Source: F-183 sp964627455 (lineage in GTDB: Bacteria > Acidobacteriota > Terriglobia > Bryobacterales > Bryobacteraceae). From it: a stretch of 64,000 nucleotides of DNA. Where the stretch lies: positions 1-64,000 of the forward strand of contig CAZVKC010000001.1 of the NCBI GenBank assembly GCA_964627455.1. Reading direction: 5' to 3'. Below the pieces are notes generated by a model, which saw only the letters and a list, made by a program, of their open reading frames with translations, was not told where the DNA came from and made no database searches. How positions within the stretch are numbered: the first letter of the stretch is position 1; each line of letters starts with the position of its first letter. Both the position numbers and the translations under genes were made by a program. Below, piece after piece: positions 16,851-25,811 of the stretch.

Positions 16851-17987
16851 ATGAATAGAACCAGACTCTTTGTCGCCAGTTGTGTAGCTCTTGTTACGAC
16901 CTCGATGGTCTTCTCCATTCGCGCGGATATCCTCGATTCTCTCGGAGCGGACTTTCACCTCAGCAAGGAGCAACTCGGCTACATCCTGAGTCCCGCGTTT
17001 TGGGGATTCACGCTCTCGATCATCATCGGCGGTTCGCTCGTGGACTTCTTCGGTATGCGCCGCCTGTTGCTGCTGTCCGCGGGAGGATATGTCGGCGCCG
17101 TCGCAGCGATCCTCCTCGCGCCGAGACCTTCCGGACCTGTCAGCATGACCGATCCTTCGTACGTCATTCTCTACGGCGCCATGCTGATGCTAGGCCTTTC
17201 GCAGGGCCTCGTCGAAGGTGTCATCAATCCTCTATGCGCGACGCTGTATGCCGACGACAAGACCCATCGGATGAACGTTCTGCACGCCTGGTGGCCTGGG
17301 GGCTTGATCATCGGCGGACTCGCTTCCTATCTCCTGACCAAAGCGATGGGCCTCGACGACGCGAGTGCTTCCGCAGCAGCGCGTACTCTCGGCTGGCAGT
17401 TGAAACTCTGCCTGATTCTGATTCCCGCCGTCGTGTACGCCGCCATGGTGTGGACGCAGAAGTTCCCGGCGACTGAGCGTGTGGCTGCCGGCGTTTCGAA
17501 CAGTGAGATGTCGCGCGAACTCTTCCGTCCGATGTTCCTGCTCTGGTGGCTGTGCATGTGGATGACGGCNNNNNNNNNNNNNNNNNNNNNNNNNNNNNNN
17601 NNNNNNNNNNNNNNNNNNNNNNNNNNNNNNNNNNNNNNNNNNNNNNNNNNNNNNNNNNNNNNNNNNNNNGCCTTCATGGCCGCTACGATCTTCGGCATCG
17701 GCAAGGCGTACTTCTGGCCGTTAATGTTGGGCGTTACGTCAGAGCGTTTCCCCAAAGGCGGACCGCTTGCGCTCGCCGTCATGGGCGGGACCGGCAACCT
17801 CGCGGTTGCGTTCATCCTTCCCGTGATGGGCGGCTGGTACGAGCGCTTTGGCGCCGCGGCGTCGTTCCGCTTCGTCGCGATCCTTCCGGCGATCCTCACG
17901 CTGATCTTCGCGAGCCTGTTCCTGTATTTCCGCCGCCATGGCGGTTATCGTTCGGTCCATATCGTCGAAGCGGCGGCTGGCGACTAA
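16851..17987 (+). CDS. MFS transporter (internal gap)
   Basis: Inner-membrane secondary transporter of the major facilitator superfamily. Visible helices include residues about 6-24, 42-62 (GYILSPAFWGFTLSIIIGG), 70-90, 104-125, 140-160 and the last four after the gap. The loop-2/3 signature GSLVDFFGMRR is present. An AGGA ribosome site precedes ATG at 16851. The 100-N gap at 17570-17669 removes about the seventh to eighth helices, so 378 residues is an underestimate of normal length. It is divergent from the exported isomerase and TonB receptor, which suggests uptake of the same sugar or cyclitol, but the substrate is inferred only. Confidence 0.88.
   Translation: MNRTRLFVASCVALVTTSMVFSIRADILDSLGADFHLSKEQLGYILSPAFWGFTLSIIIGGSLVDFFGMRRLLLLSAGGYVGAVAAILLAPRPSGPVSMTDPSYVILYGAMLMLGLSQGLVEGVINPLCATLYADDKTHRMNVLHAWWPGGLIIGGLASYLLTKAMGLDDASASAAARTLGWQLKLCLILIPAVVYAAMVWTQKFPATERVAAGVSNSEMSRELFRPMFLLWWLCMWMTXXXXXXXXXXXXXXXXXXXXXXXXXXXXXXXXXXAFMAATIFGIGKAYFWPLMLGVTSERFPKGGPLALAVMGGTGNLAVAFILPVMGGWYERFGAAASFRFVAILPAILTLIFASLFLYFRRHGGYRSVHIVEAAAGD
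17570..17669. other. Assembly gap of 100 N inside the MFS gene
   Basis: Fixed 100-N placeholder with no shared flanking sequence. The reading frame happens to stay in phase across it, but the true size is unknown. Confidence 0.98.
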
Positions 17988-18046
17988 GGAGAGTTGCCTC
18001 GCTGCGCGCTGGGCGTTAGCATGAGGTACCGGGATGCCAGCGCACT

Positions 18047-18541
18047 GTGAATAGAAGAACCTTTGCGACGTTGTGCGTCGCTGTACCTGCCGCCGCCGGC
18101 ATTGGGTACAGCGGCTGGCGCGTGTATCACCAGAAGACGGAACACACCTGCAAGGCCTGTTCGCGCGAGGTCCACGAGCACACGCGTACAGTCGCGTTGA
18201 TTGATGGCAAACGTGGCGTGTACTGCTGTCCGTCCTGCGCGCTCGCGGAGCACAAGCAATCCGGCAAGCCCGTTGAAGTCGTCGAGATCGCCGACTATAA
18301 CCGTGGCCCGCCGCTGATTCCGTCGAAAGCGATTCTCGTTCGGGACAGTGATGTGAACATGTGTAAGCGCCACATGGAAGCGGCAGTGGACGCGGACAAG
18401 CGGCCGATGCAGGTCCATTTCGATCGCTGCTCGCCGAGCATCCTCGCGTTTCGGGATGTCGAAACCGCGCGCAGCTTCGCGGCAAAACACGGAGGCCAAG
18501 TCCTGCCGTTTGCCGACCTGGCAGCGTCCTTTACTCGCTAA
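18047..18541 (+). CDS. NosL-like copper-binding exported protein
   Basis: A 164-residue protein with an N-terminal hydrophobic signal or anchor (residues about 5-22), then CKAC (35-38) and YCCPSC (59-64) cysteine clusters and a later DRCSPS segment. The end (DVETARSFAAKHGGQVLPF) is the typical C-terminal motif of NosL-type proteins, which bind Cu(I) outside the cytoplasm. It is convergent with the cus-like operon, 10 bp from its last gene, which fits copper handling. The start is a GTG; no better ATG exists before the signal. No nos cluster is present, so a role in nitrous oxide reductase assembly is not supported here. Confidence 0.6.
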   Translation: MNRRTFATLCVAVPAAAGIGYSGWRVYHQKTEHTCKACSREVHEHTRTVALIDGKRGVYCCPSCALAEHKQSGKPVEVVEIADYNRGPPLIPSKAILVRDSDVNMCKRHMEAAVDADKRPMQVHFDRCSPSILAFRDVETARSFAAKHGGQVLPFADLAASFTR

Positions 18542-18551
18542 GCCGGGCTAT

Positions 18552-18881
18552 TTACCGGACTGCCTCGATCTTGTCCGCCTTCAGGACCTTCGTCTTCGCG
18601 TCTAGCGAACCAGTGACACGAACCTTCTTTGCCGCGAACTTCTCTGGCGTCTGCTGATCGCTCAGGGTGTAGACGTCCGCCCCGACCAGCAGCGCGTACT
18701 TCCACTTTTTCGGATCCATCTTCACGCACTCGCGCACGCATTTGTCATCGGGCGAGATCCCCATCGTGTGCTTTGCGCCGCACATCGTGTCGGTGATCAC
18801 GCCAGTGAACGTCTTCGGCTGGTCCGCCCCCGGCGCAAGTGCTGCCATCGCGCCAAACAAGATCCATCCTGCCATCTTCAT
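18552..18881 (-). CDS. Small exported cysteine-containing protein coupled to the cus operon (DUF5818-like)
   Basis: 109 residues with a signal peptide (residues 1-18). The mature part begins with TFTGVITDTMCGAKH, then three cysteines at 34, 48 and 52 (CVREC) and a C-terminal VRVTGSLDAKTKVLKADKI segment that looks like a small OB-like beta barrel. Similar short exported proteins are frequent in acidobacteria and are often labelled DUF5818. Its ATG overlaps the stop of the preceding gene by 4 nt, placing it as the fifth and last gene of the cusCBA transcript. Metal binding through Cys/His/Met is plausible from composition and place, but unproven. Confidence 0.7.
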   Translation of the reverse strand: MKMAGWILFGAMAALAPGADQPKTFTGVITDTMCGAKHTMGISPDDKCVRECVKMDPKKWKYALLVGADVYTLSDQQTPEKFAAKKVRVTGSLDAKTKVLKADKIEAVR

Positions 18882-19639
18882 TTCTTCTGTCGTTCCTTTT
18901 CCTGAATTGAAGTCAAAAATTCGAGACCCTTGTCGCGGTTGAGCCGCTTCCACAGCTCATCGATCCGCTTGCCGTCGAGCCTCTTCTTGAGTTGAAAGTT
19001 GAATCCGCGCATGCTGCCGTAGTGGCTGATCGCGCGCTCGTATGTCGTTAGCGTCAACTGAAACGGACCTGAGGAACTGATGTTCTCGATGTCCTCGAGC
19101 CGCCACGTGCGCGACTGGTTCTTCTTCTGCGTCTGGTACACGATTCGATCCGCGCCGAACCGCAACACGCCCTCGGATCCTTGAATCGTTCCCAGCAACT
19201 TCGCGGGGATCTCCCATTCCGCCGTGACTTCCGGATCCGCGACCGCCGCCACGAACCGCTGATCCAGCTTGTTCTTCAGCAACTCGTACACCGGCGTCAA
19301 CGGCTGATCCTTGCCCGTCACGTAGAACTCGAACTCCCGGTCGACGCCGAGGAACCACTTGCGATCCTGATAAGTCACCAGCACGATCTTGTCCTTTGAC
19401 AGCCACAATTGCTGGATCTCCTGATAATCCCAACGAGCGCTCTCGAGCTTCGGCTGTTTCTTCCTTCTGGCCTGCTTCTCGGTCAGCACCTGCCGGTACT
19501 CGACGCCGCGCGCATCGAACGTCACGCGTCCCGGGTGATCACGCAGCGCCCGCTCATGTCGGACATCGAACTCGAAGCGGCCCGTCTGTCCCCACGCCGC
19601 AGTTGAAGCCGCCAGAAGCAGAATCGCGAACCACCTCAT
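18878..19639 (-). CDS. Exported protein of unknown function coupled to cusA
   Basis: A 253-residue protein with a clear signal peptide (MRWFAILLLAASTAAWGQ). I do not recognise its family. The mature part is beta-rich and basic, with RVTFDARGVEYRQ near residue 38, a KIVLVTYQDRKWFLGVDREFEFYV stretch near 84-107 and a repeat-like FGADRIVYQTQ near 161, which recalls paired PH-like or lipocalin-like beta domains. ATG at 19639 overlaps the cusA TGA by 4 nt and its own TGA overlaps the next ATG by 4 nt, so it is tightly embedded in the metal-efflux operon. The reading frame extends upstream into cusA but that part is a shadow. Confidence 0.8.
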   Translation of the reverse strand: MRWFAILLLAASTAAWGQTGRFEFDVRHERALRDHPGRVTFDARGVEYRQVLTEKQARRKKQPKLESARWDYQEIQQLWLSKDKIVLVTYQDRKWFLGVDREFEFYVTGKDQPLTPVYELLKNKLDQRFVAAVADPEVTAEWEIPAKLLGTIQGSEGVLRFGADRIVYQTQKKNQSRTWRLEDIENISSSGPFQLTLTTYERAISHYGSMRGFNFQLKKRLDGKRIDELWKRLNRDKGLEFLTSIQEKERQKK

Positions 19640-22600
19640 GCCGTCACCACCCGTTTCCTGACTTCTGCATTCCATTTCCAGACCTCGTAAATAGCCGGGT
19701 AAACCACCAGTTCCAGCAGGAACGACGTGAAGATGCCGCCGATCATCGGCGCTGCGATCCGCTTCATCACGTCCGCGCCCGCGCCCGTGGACCACATGAT
19801 TGGCACGAGTCCCATGAACATGCACGCGACCGTCATGAACTTCGGACGGATCCGCTTCACCGCGCCTTCGTGGATCGCGTCCTGCAAATCGCGCAGCGAA
19901 TTCATACGCCCTTCCTTCTTTGCCTTCTCGTACGCGATGTTCAGGTACAGCAGCATGAACACCGCTGTTTCGGCGTCCACGCCCAGCAGCGCGATGAGCC
20001 CGACCCACACGCCGATGCTCATGTTGTAGCCGAGCAGGTACAGCAGCCAGATCGCACCAACCGCGGAGAAGGGAACCGCCAGCACGATCAGGAGCGTCTC
20101 GGTCGCGGACTTCGTGTTGAGATACAGCAGGATCACGATGAGAAACAGCGTCAGAGGCAGGATCACCGTCAACTTCTCGCGCACGCGCTGCATTGCTTCG
20201 TACTGCCCGCTCCACACCAGCGTGTACCCCGGCGGCAGCTTCACTTTGTCGCGAACCAGTTTCTTCGCTTCATCGACGTAGCTGCCGACGTCGCGTCCGG
20301 CGACATCGACATATACGTAGCCGTTCAGCATGCCGTTTTCATCCCGCAGCATGGCGGGCCCACTCGACATCCGGATCTCAGCAAGCTGCGACACCGGGAT
20401 CTGCGTCTTGCCGTCCATCACCGGCACCAGCACACGTCCCANNNNNNNNNNNNNNNNNNNNNNNNNNNNNNNNNNNNNNNNNNNNNNNNNNNNNNNNNNN
20501 NNNNNNNNNNNNNNNNNNNNNNNNNNNNNNNNNNNNNNNNNTGCGACACCGGGATCTGCGTCTTGCCGTCCATCACCGGCACCAGCACACGTCCCAGCGC
20601 ATTGAGATCGCTGCGAAAATCCCGGTAGTAGCGAACATTCACTGGATACCGTTCGCGACCCTCGATCGTGGTCGTGACGTTTTCGCCGCCGACCGCGCTC
20701 ATCAGCACGCCCTGCACATCGTCGACGCTCAATCCGTACCGCGCCAGTTCATCGCGCTTCCAGTCGAAGTCGAGAAAGTAGCCGCCGCCCGTGCGTTCGG
20801 CGAACACATTGCGAGTCCCGTGGACCTGGGGCAGCAAGCCTTCGATCTCCGTGCCCAGCCGTTCGATCTGCTTCAGGTCGGAGCCGTACACCTTGATGCC
20901 GACCGGTGTGCGAACCCCTGTCGTGAGCATGTCGATGCGCGCTTTGATCGGCATGGTCCACGCGTTCGAAACGCCCGGCAGGTTCAGCGCCTCGTTCATC
21001 TCGTCCACCAGTTGGTCGGTCGAAATGTGATCGGGCGTGATGCGCTTGCATGCGGAGATCAGCCACTGCGGGGCCCAGTTCCACTTCGAATACCAGATGG
21101 TGGTCTTACGCCATTGCTCCTGTGGCTTCAGCACGACGATCGTTTCCATCATCGAGAACGGCGCCGGATCGGTCGATGTCTCCGCTCGGCCGCTCTTGCC
21201 CATCACGGTGGCGACTTCCGGAAAACCTTTGATGATCCGGTTCTGCACCTGCATCAACCGTTCGGCCTCGGTCACCGAGATGCCAGGCAGCGTCGACGGC
21301 ATGTACAACAACGTGCCTTCATCGAGCGGCGGCATGAATTCGGATCCGATCTTTTCGTACACCGGAATCGTGAACACAACCACGGCAATCGCAGCCGTGA
21401 TTACGAGATACTTCCACTGCAGCGACCAGCGGCAGATGGGATCATACACACGAATGAGAATCCGGCTGATCGGGTGACTCTCTTCCGAGTGGATCTTTCC
21501 CACCAGAACGGCGTTCGCGGCTCGAGCCAGCCAGCGCGGCCGGAACTCGAAGTTCTTCACGTGCGTGAACAGCAGCCGCATCGCCGGATCGAGCGTGATC
21601 GCGAGTACCGCCGCAATGATCATCGAGAGGTTCTTGGTGTACGCGAGCGGCTTGAAGAGCCGCCCTTCCTGCGCTTCGAGAGTCAGCACCGGCAGGAACG
21701 ACACGGCGATCACGAGCAGTGCGAAAAAGCTCGGTCCGCCGACCTCTTTCACCGCGTCGATGACGACGCGATGATAATCCTTCTGCCGCCCGGTGCGGTC
21801 CCACTCTTCGAGATGCTTGTGCGTTTGTTCAACGACCACAATCGCGGCGTCCACCATCGCGCCGATCGCGATCGCAATGCCACCCAGCGACATGATGTTT
21901 GAACTGACGCCCATCAGCCGCATCGGAATGAACGCCACGATGATTGCGATCGGAATCGTGAACACGGGAATGATCGCGCTCGGGATATGCCAGAGGAACA
22001 CGAAGATCACGAGCGCGACGATCGCCATTTCTTCAATGAGCGTGGACTTCAAATTCTCGATCGATCGCAGAATCAGGTCCGACCGGTCGTACGCCGTTAC
22101 GATCTTCACGCCCGAGGGTAAGCCGGGCTCTACGTCTTTGATCTTCGCCTTCACGCGCTCGATCACCTGCAGCGCGTTCTCGCCCTGCCGCATCACGATG
22201 ATGCCCGATACGACGTCGCCTTCGCCGTTCCAGTCCGCGATGCCGCGCCGCAGATCGGGACCCAGCACGACATCGCCGACATCCTTCACGCGCACCGGAA
22301 CGCCGGCGTCCGACGCCAACAGGACGATGTTGCCGATATCGTCGGTGCTCTTCGCATAGCCGCGCCCCCGGACCATGTACTCGGTCCCGCTGAACTCCAG
22401 CAGCCGGCCTCCGACATCATTGTTCCCGTTGCGCACGGCCTCGACGACCTTCATGATCGGGATCTTGAAGGCCTGCAGCCGGTTCGGATCCACGTTCACC
22501 TGATACTGCCGTACGAAGCCGCCGAGTGGCGCGACCTCCGCGACACCGGGCACGGACTTCAATTGATACCGCAGAAACCAGTCCTGCACAGATCGCAGTT

Positions 22601-23060
22601 CCGCGAGGGAATGCTTGCCTGTGCTGTCGACCAGCGCGTACTGAAAGACCCAGCCCACGCCCGTCGCATCGGGACCCAGTTCCGTCTGCACGCCCTTCGG
22701 CAGCCGCGGCAACACTGACGACAGATACTCGAGCGTGCGTGAACGCGCCCAATAGATGTCGGTCCCTTCGTCAAAGATGATGTAGACGAACGAATAGCCG
22801 AAGTCCGAAAACCCGCGGACATCCTTGACCTTCGGTGCGCCCAGCATGCTGGTCACGATCGGATACGTGACCTGATCTTCCATGATGTCGGGACTTCGGT
22901 CCCAGCGCGAATATACGATGACCTGCGTGTCGCTGAGATCCGGAATCGCGTCCAGCGGGATCGTCTTCATCGCCCACAACCCAGCGACGACCGCGAAGCC
23001 GACGAGGATGAAGATGACGAACTTGTTGTGTCCCGAGAACTCGATGATCCGGTCAATCAT
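19636..23060 (-). CDS. cusA: CusA/CzcA-type heavy-metal RND efflux pump (artificial gap)
   Basis: Inner-membrane proton-driven pump that exports Cu(I)/Ag(I) or other heavy metals through the CusB-CusC type tripartite complex. The start carries the family pattern (FVIFILVGFAVVAGLWAM helix, then IPLDAIPDLSDTQV), and GGIAIAIGAMVDAAIVVVEQ (TM4 region) holds the proton-relay acid. TDPAPFSMMET is the CusA-like periplasmic segment. The gap at 20442-20541 is false: 55 bp are duplicated on both sides. Removing the N run and one copy (155 nt) restores an uninterrupted 1089-residue protein, a normal CusA length. It overlaps cusB by 8 nt and the next gene by 4 nt. Substrate choice between Cu/Ag and Co/Zn/Cd is inferred from the NosL-like neighbour and the cusB domain. 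Confidence 0.92.
20387..20441. repeat. 55-bp direct duplicate, left copy (assembly overlap)
   Basis: The 55 bp ending at the N run are identical to the 55 bp that begin right after it (20542-20596). Both copies encode the same cusA residues (VPVMDGKTQIPVS region). This is the signature of two contigs sharing a k-mer-length end overlap that were joined with a placeholder, not a genomic repeat. Confidence 0.95.
20442..20541. other. Artificial 100-N gap inside cusA
   Basis: Placeholder between two contig ends that already overlap by 55 bp. No sequence appears to be missing; collapsing 155 nt keeps cusA in frame. Confidence 0.95.
20542..20596. repeat. 55-bp direct duplicate, right copy (assembly overlap)
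   Basis: Second copy of the 55 bp at 20387-20441. See that entry; one copy should be removed when the gene is rebuilt. Confidence 0.95.
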
Positions 23061-24375
23061 GCTGGTGCTCCGACATGCCGGATGCGGCCGCTTTCAACTG
23101 GCTTTCCGAATCGATGAGGAAGTTGCCGGACGTCACCACACGTTCGCCTGCGCGCAAGCCACGAGTGATCTCGATGCGTTCGCCAACCCGTTCGCCGGTG
23201 TCGACCCGCCGAGGTTCGAGGTACCCGTTGCCGAGATCGACGAATACGGTCTTCTTCACGCCGGTGTTCAGCACAGCCTCCGCGGGAACCGTCACACGCG
23301 ACGGCATGCCGACGCTGAAGTCGACATCCACGAACATTTCGGGCTTCAGCGTCATGCCCGGGTTGTCAGCCTCAATGCGGACCTTCAAGGTGCGCGTCGT
23401 CATATCCACCTGCGGTTGGATGTAGTTCACGCGCCCGCTCAGCGCGCGCCCGCCCGCATACGACATGGTGATGCGTACCGGCATTCCGACCTGCACCAGC
23501 GGCGCCTCGTTCTCGAAGACATCCGCCATGATCCAGACCTTGCTGAGGTCCGCGACCGTGTACAGTTCGGTCTCCGGGGTGATGCGCTGCTTGGGAAATG
23601 CGTTACGCATCATGACGTAGCCGCCGATCGGCGCGAACACCGTAACGTTCTTGATCGCCTTGCCGGTGCGTGTGATCTCGTCGATCTGCGCTTCGGAAAG
23701 GTCCCACAACTCGAGTTTGCGCCGCGCGGCCTCGACCAGCGAATCGTTCTGCTGCTGCGTCCCCGCGAGCGTGCTGTTCTTCAGCACCTCGCGACCGCGG
23801 ATCGCCAGCAGATACTCCTGCTGGCTCGCGAACATCTCGGGGCTGTACAGCGTGAGAAGTGGCTGTCCCTTTTCGACCAGCTTGCCCGTGAAGTCGACGT
23901 GGACTTTCTCGATCCAACCTTCAATCTTCGTTTGGACCTTCGCCACGCGCGTTTCGTCCATCGCGACTTTGCCCACCGCACGGAACGAACGCGTGCCGCC
24001 CGTGACCGCGGCCTCGCCGTATTTGACGCCGATCAACTGCTGCTTCTGCGGGCTGATGTGAATGGTTCCGGCGGGCATTGCTGCCGCGGTGTCGTCTGTT
24101 GCCGTCTGTCCGGCCTGAGGCGAAACAGACGAATCCTCATCGGGAACCAGTTTCATCCCGCAGATGCCGCAATCGCCGGGCTTGTCCGAGCGAAAGTTCG
24201 GATGCATCGGGCAGTGATATCCCTTGGGCTTCTGCTTCGCGTCGTTCGCATGGTCGTGATCATGATCGTGCTCCATGGCAGGGCCATACCAGCGGCCATA
24301 CCCGAACCCGATCAATACGCCAACGGCGATCAGGGCGGCAGACAGGATGAAGCGTGCAGCAGGTTTCATAATCAT
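23053..24375 (-). CDS. cusB: CusB-type RND periplasmic adaptor with heavy-metal-binding domain
   Basis: Membrane-fusion subunit that links the CusA-like pump to the outer-membrane channel. It has 440 residues: an N-terminal membrane anchor (about 8-27), a His-rich linker with H36, H38, H40 and H42, then a heavy-metal-binding domain with HCPMHP (54-59) and CGICGMK (69-75). The adaptor body follows, with barrel-sandwich segments such as VDFTGKLVEKGQPLLTLYSP near residue 165 and a beta-barrel/MP domain. The tail SEHQHD is again His-rich. It overlaps cusC by 4 nt and cusA by 8 nt. The extra binding domain suggests that the adaptor delivers metal to the pump. Confidence 0.93.
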   Translation of the reverse strand: MIMKPAARFILSAALIAVGVLIGFGYGRWYGPAMEHDHDHDHANDAKQKPKGYHCPMHPNFRSDKPGDCGICGMKLVPDEDSSVSPQAGQTATDDTAAAMPAGTIHISPQKQQLIGVKYGEAAVTGGTRSFRAVGKVAMDETRVAKVQTKIEGWIEKVHVDFTGKLVEKGQPLLTLYSPEMFASQQEYLLAIRGREVLKNSTLAGTQQQNDSLVEAARRKLELWDLSEAQIDEITRTGKAIKNVTVFAPIGGYVMMRNAFPKQRITPETELYTVADLSKVWIMADVFENEAPLVQVGMPVRITMSYAGGRALSGRVNYIQPQVDMTTRTLKVRIEADNPGMTLKPEMFVDVDFSVGMPSRVTVPAEAVLNTGVKKTVFVDLGNGYLEPRRVDTGERVGERIEITRGLRAGERVVTSGNFLIDSESQLKAAASGMSEHQHD

Positions 24376-25679
24376 TGGGTCAGCAGCGGACGCGCGGTCA
24401 TCTCTTCCAGCCTCGCCAGCGCCAGATAGAAATTCTGCAGTTCTTCGTGATAATTCATCTCGTACTCGACGACAGTGCTGTAGTTCATCAACACCGTCAG
24501 AAAGTCGACCGAGCCGGTTTCGTACGATGCCAGCGACGCTTCGAGCGCGAGCGACGCCTGTGGAATCACCGTCTGCCCGTACAACTTCACGAGCTTGTCG
24601 GATGTTTCCGTCATCAGGTAATCGTCCTGGATCCTGTAGTGCAGCGATTGATTCGTTGCCTCGTACGTGCGCCGCGATTGCACGAGCGTTTGCGCCTGTT
24701 CCGTCACCGCCGCGCGCTGCTTGCGAAAGAAATACAGCGGGATCTTGAAGTCCGCGCGCAGCATGTACATGTCCGGCATCCGGCCCATGTTGTAATAACC
24801 GCCGTTGATCGTAACGTCCGGGTAATACTCTTTGCGCGCCATGTTGACCGACACCTCGGCGCGTTGGATCATCTTCTCGTCCTTGCGCAGCATCGGTGAA
24901 TTCTCGCGCGCCGATGCATACAACTCTTCGAGCGTTGCGGGAATCGGCACGGGCCGCAACTCGTCAGGCTTCGGCAGCGGCGAACCCGGCAGGCGATTCA
25001 CCAGGCTGTTGATTTCCGCCTCGCGCGCCCGCTTCTCGCGTTCCATCTGGATCCGCTTCGTTTCGAGGATCGAGATCTGCGTCTGCGCCTTGAAAACGTC
25101 CTGCTGCGCGGCTTTGCCGACCGAGTAGCGGACCTCGCTGATGCGCAGCAGTTTGCGCAGGATCTCGAGGTTCCGGTCGAGTACGCTGCTCACCGCGAAA
25201 GCATACGCGCGCCGGTAATACGCCTGCTTGATCCGTGACACGACGCTCAACTGCACCTGCAGGTACTGCTGCCACTCGGCTTCGGACTCTTTCGACGCCA
25301 TGTCGCCCGCGAGTTTGCGCTTGCCGGGAAACGGCACTTCCTGCGAAACCATGAATCCGATGTTGGCCACAGGTTCGGAACCGAGGCCCGCGCCGGGCCA
25401 CGGGCGGCCGCTCGCGTTGTATCCGGGTGAAAACATCGGATCCGGCAGGCTCGACGCTTGCGCAGGCCGCTGTTTCGAAGCCTCATAACGCTTCTGCGCG
25501 GCGATGATTTCGGGATTCGCACGCAGGGCCTCGGCGAGCAGGTCGTTGAGAGAGGTGTCCTGCCCAAACACCGCAGCGCCGCAGATGACGATCAAAAGGA
25601 CGTAGCGCACTGGCCTTCTAAGGGCAGCTTGCCTGCCATTCGCAAAGGCGCCGTAAGTGACTGAAAACCGTAGGTCCAC
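24372..25679 (-). CDS. cusC: CusC/TolC-family outer-membrane efflux channel
   Basis: Outer-membrane exit duct of the tripartite pump. It has 435 residues from ATG 25679, the usual range. Typical TolC features are LLAEALRANPEI near residue 48, VSQEVPFPGKRKLAGD near 111, long heptad-like helices and the repeated half beginning near residue 245. The true start may be GTG at 25610 (residue 24): from there the protein begins with a clean short signal peptide (RYVLLIVICGAAVFGQ) preceded by AGAAGG. First gene of the five-gene cus-like operon; an inverted repeat lies just upstream. Confidence 0.9.
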   Translation of the reverse strand: MDLRFSVTYGAFANGRQAALRRPVRYVLLIVICGAAVFGQDTSLNDLLAEALRANPEIIAAQKRYEASKQRPAQASSLPDPMFSPGYNASGRPWPGAGLGSEPVANIGFMVSQEVPFPGKRKLAGDMASKESEAEWQQYLQVQLSVVSRIKQAYYRRAYAFAVSSVLDRNLEILRKLLRISEVRYSVGKAAQQDVFKAQTQISILETKRIQMEREKRAREAEINSLVNRLPGSPLPKPDELRPVPIPATLEELYASARENSPMLRKDEKMIQRAEVSVNMARKEYYPDVTINGGYYNMGRMPDMYMLRADFKIPLYFFRKQRAAVTEQAQTLVQSRRTYEATNQSLHYRIQDDYLMTETSDKLVKLYGQTVIPQASLALEASLASYETGSVDFLTVLMNYSTVVEYEMNYHEELQNFYLALARLEEMTARPLLTQ

Positions 25680-25702
25680 GATGCGCCTCCGGCCCGGGCG
25701 TT

Positions 25703-25778
25703 GGACAATCCTGGACGCTCACTGTCCAGGATTCTCCAGTCGCCGGTGGATCCCTGCATCCAGCCAACCCGGACAATC
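25703..25778. promoter_or_regulatory. Inverted repeat upstream of the cus operon, candidate metal-regulator site
   Basis: AATCCTGGAC (25707-25716) and GTCCAGGATT (25724-25733) form a perfect 10-bp inverted repeat with a 7-bp centre. GGACAATC occurs at 25703-25710 and again at 25771-25778. The block lies in the intergenic region between divergent cusC and the lytic transglycosylase gene. It could bind a metal-responsive repressor or activator; no such regulator gene is in the window. Confidence 0.45.
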
Positions 25779-25811
25779 TGTTGAAAAAGCGAAGTGTTAG
25801 TGTCTTGCCGG

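Noticed and set aside
20387..20596. 55-bp direct repeat as a possible mobile-element target duplication or programmed repeat
   Set aside because: The copies are exactly at the two contig ends around a 100-N placeholder and cusA is in frame after collapse. An assembly overlap is the simple explanation.
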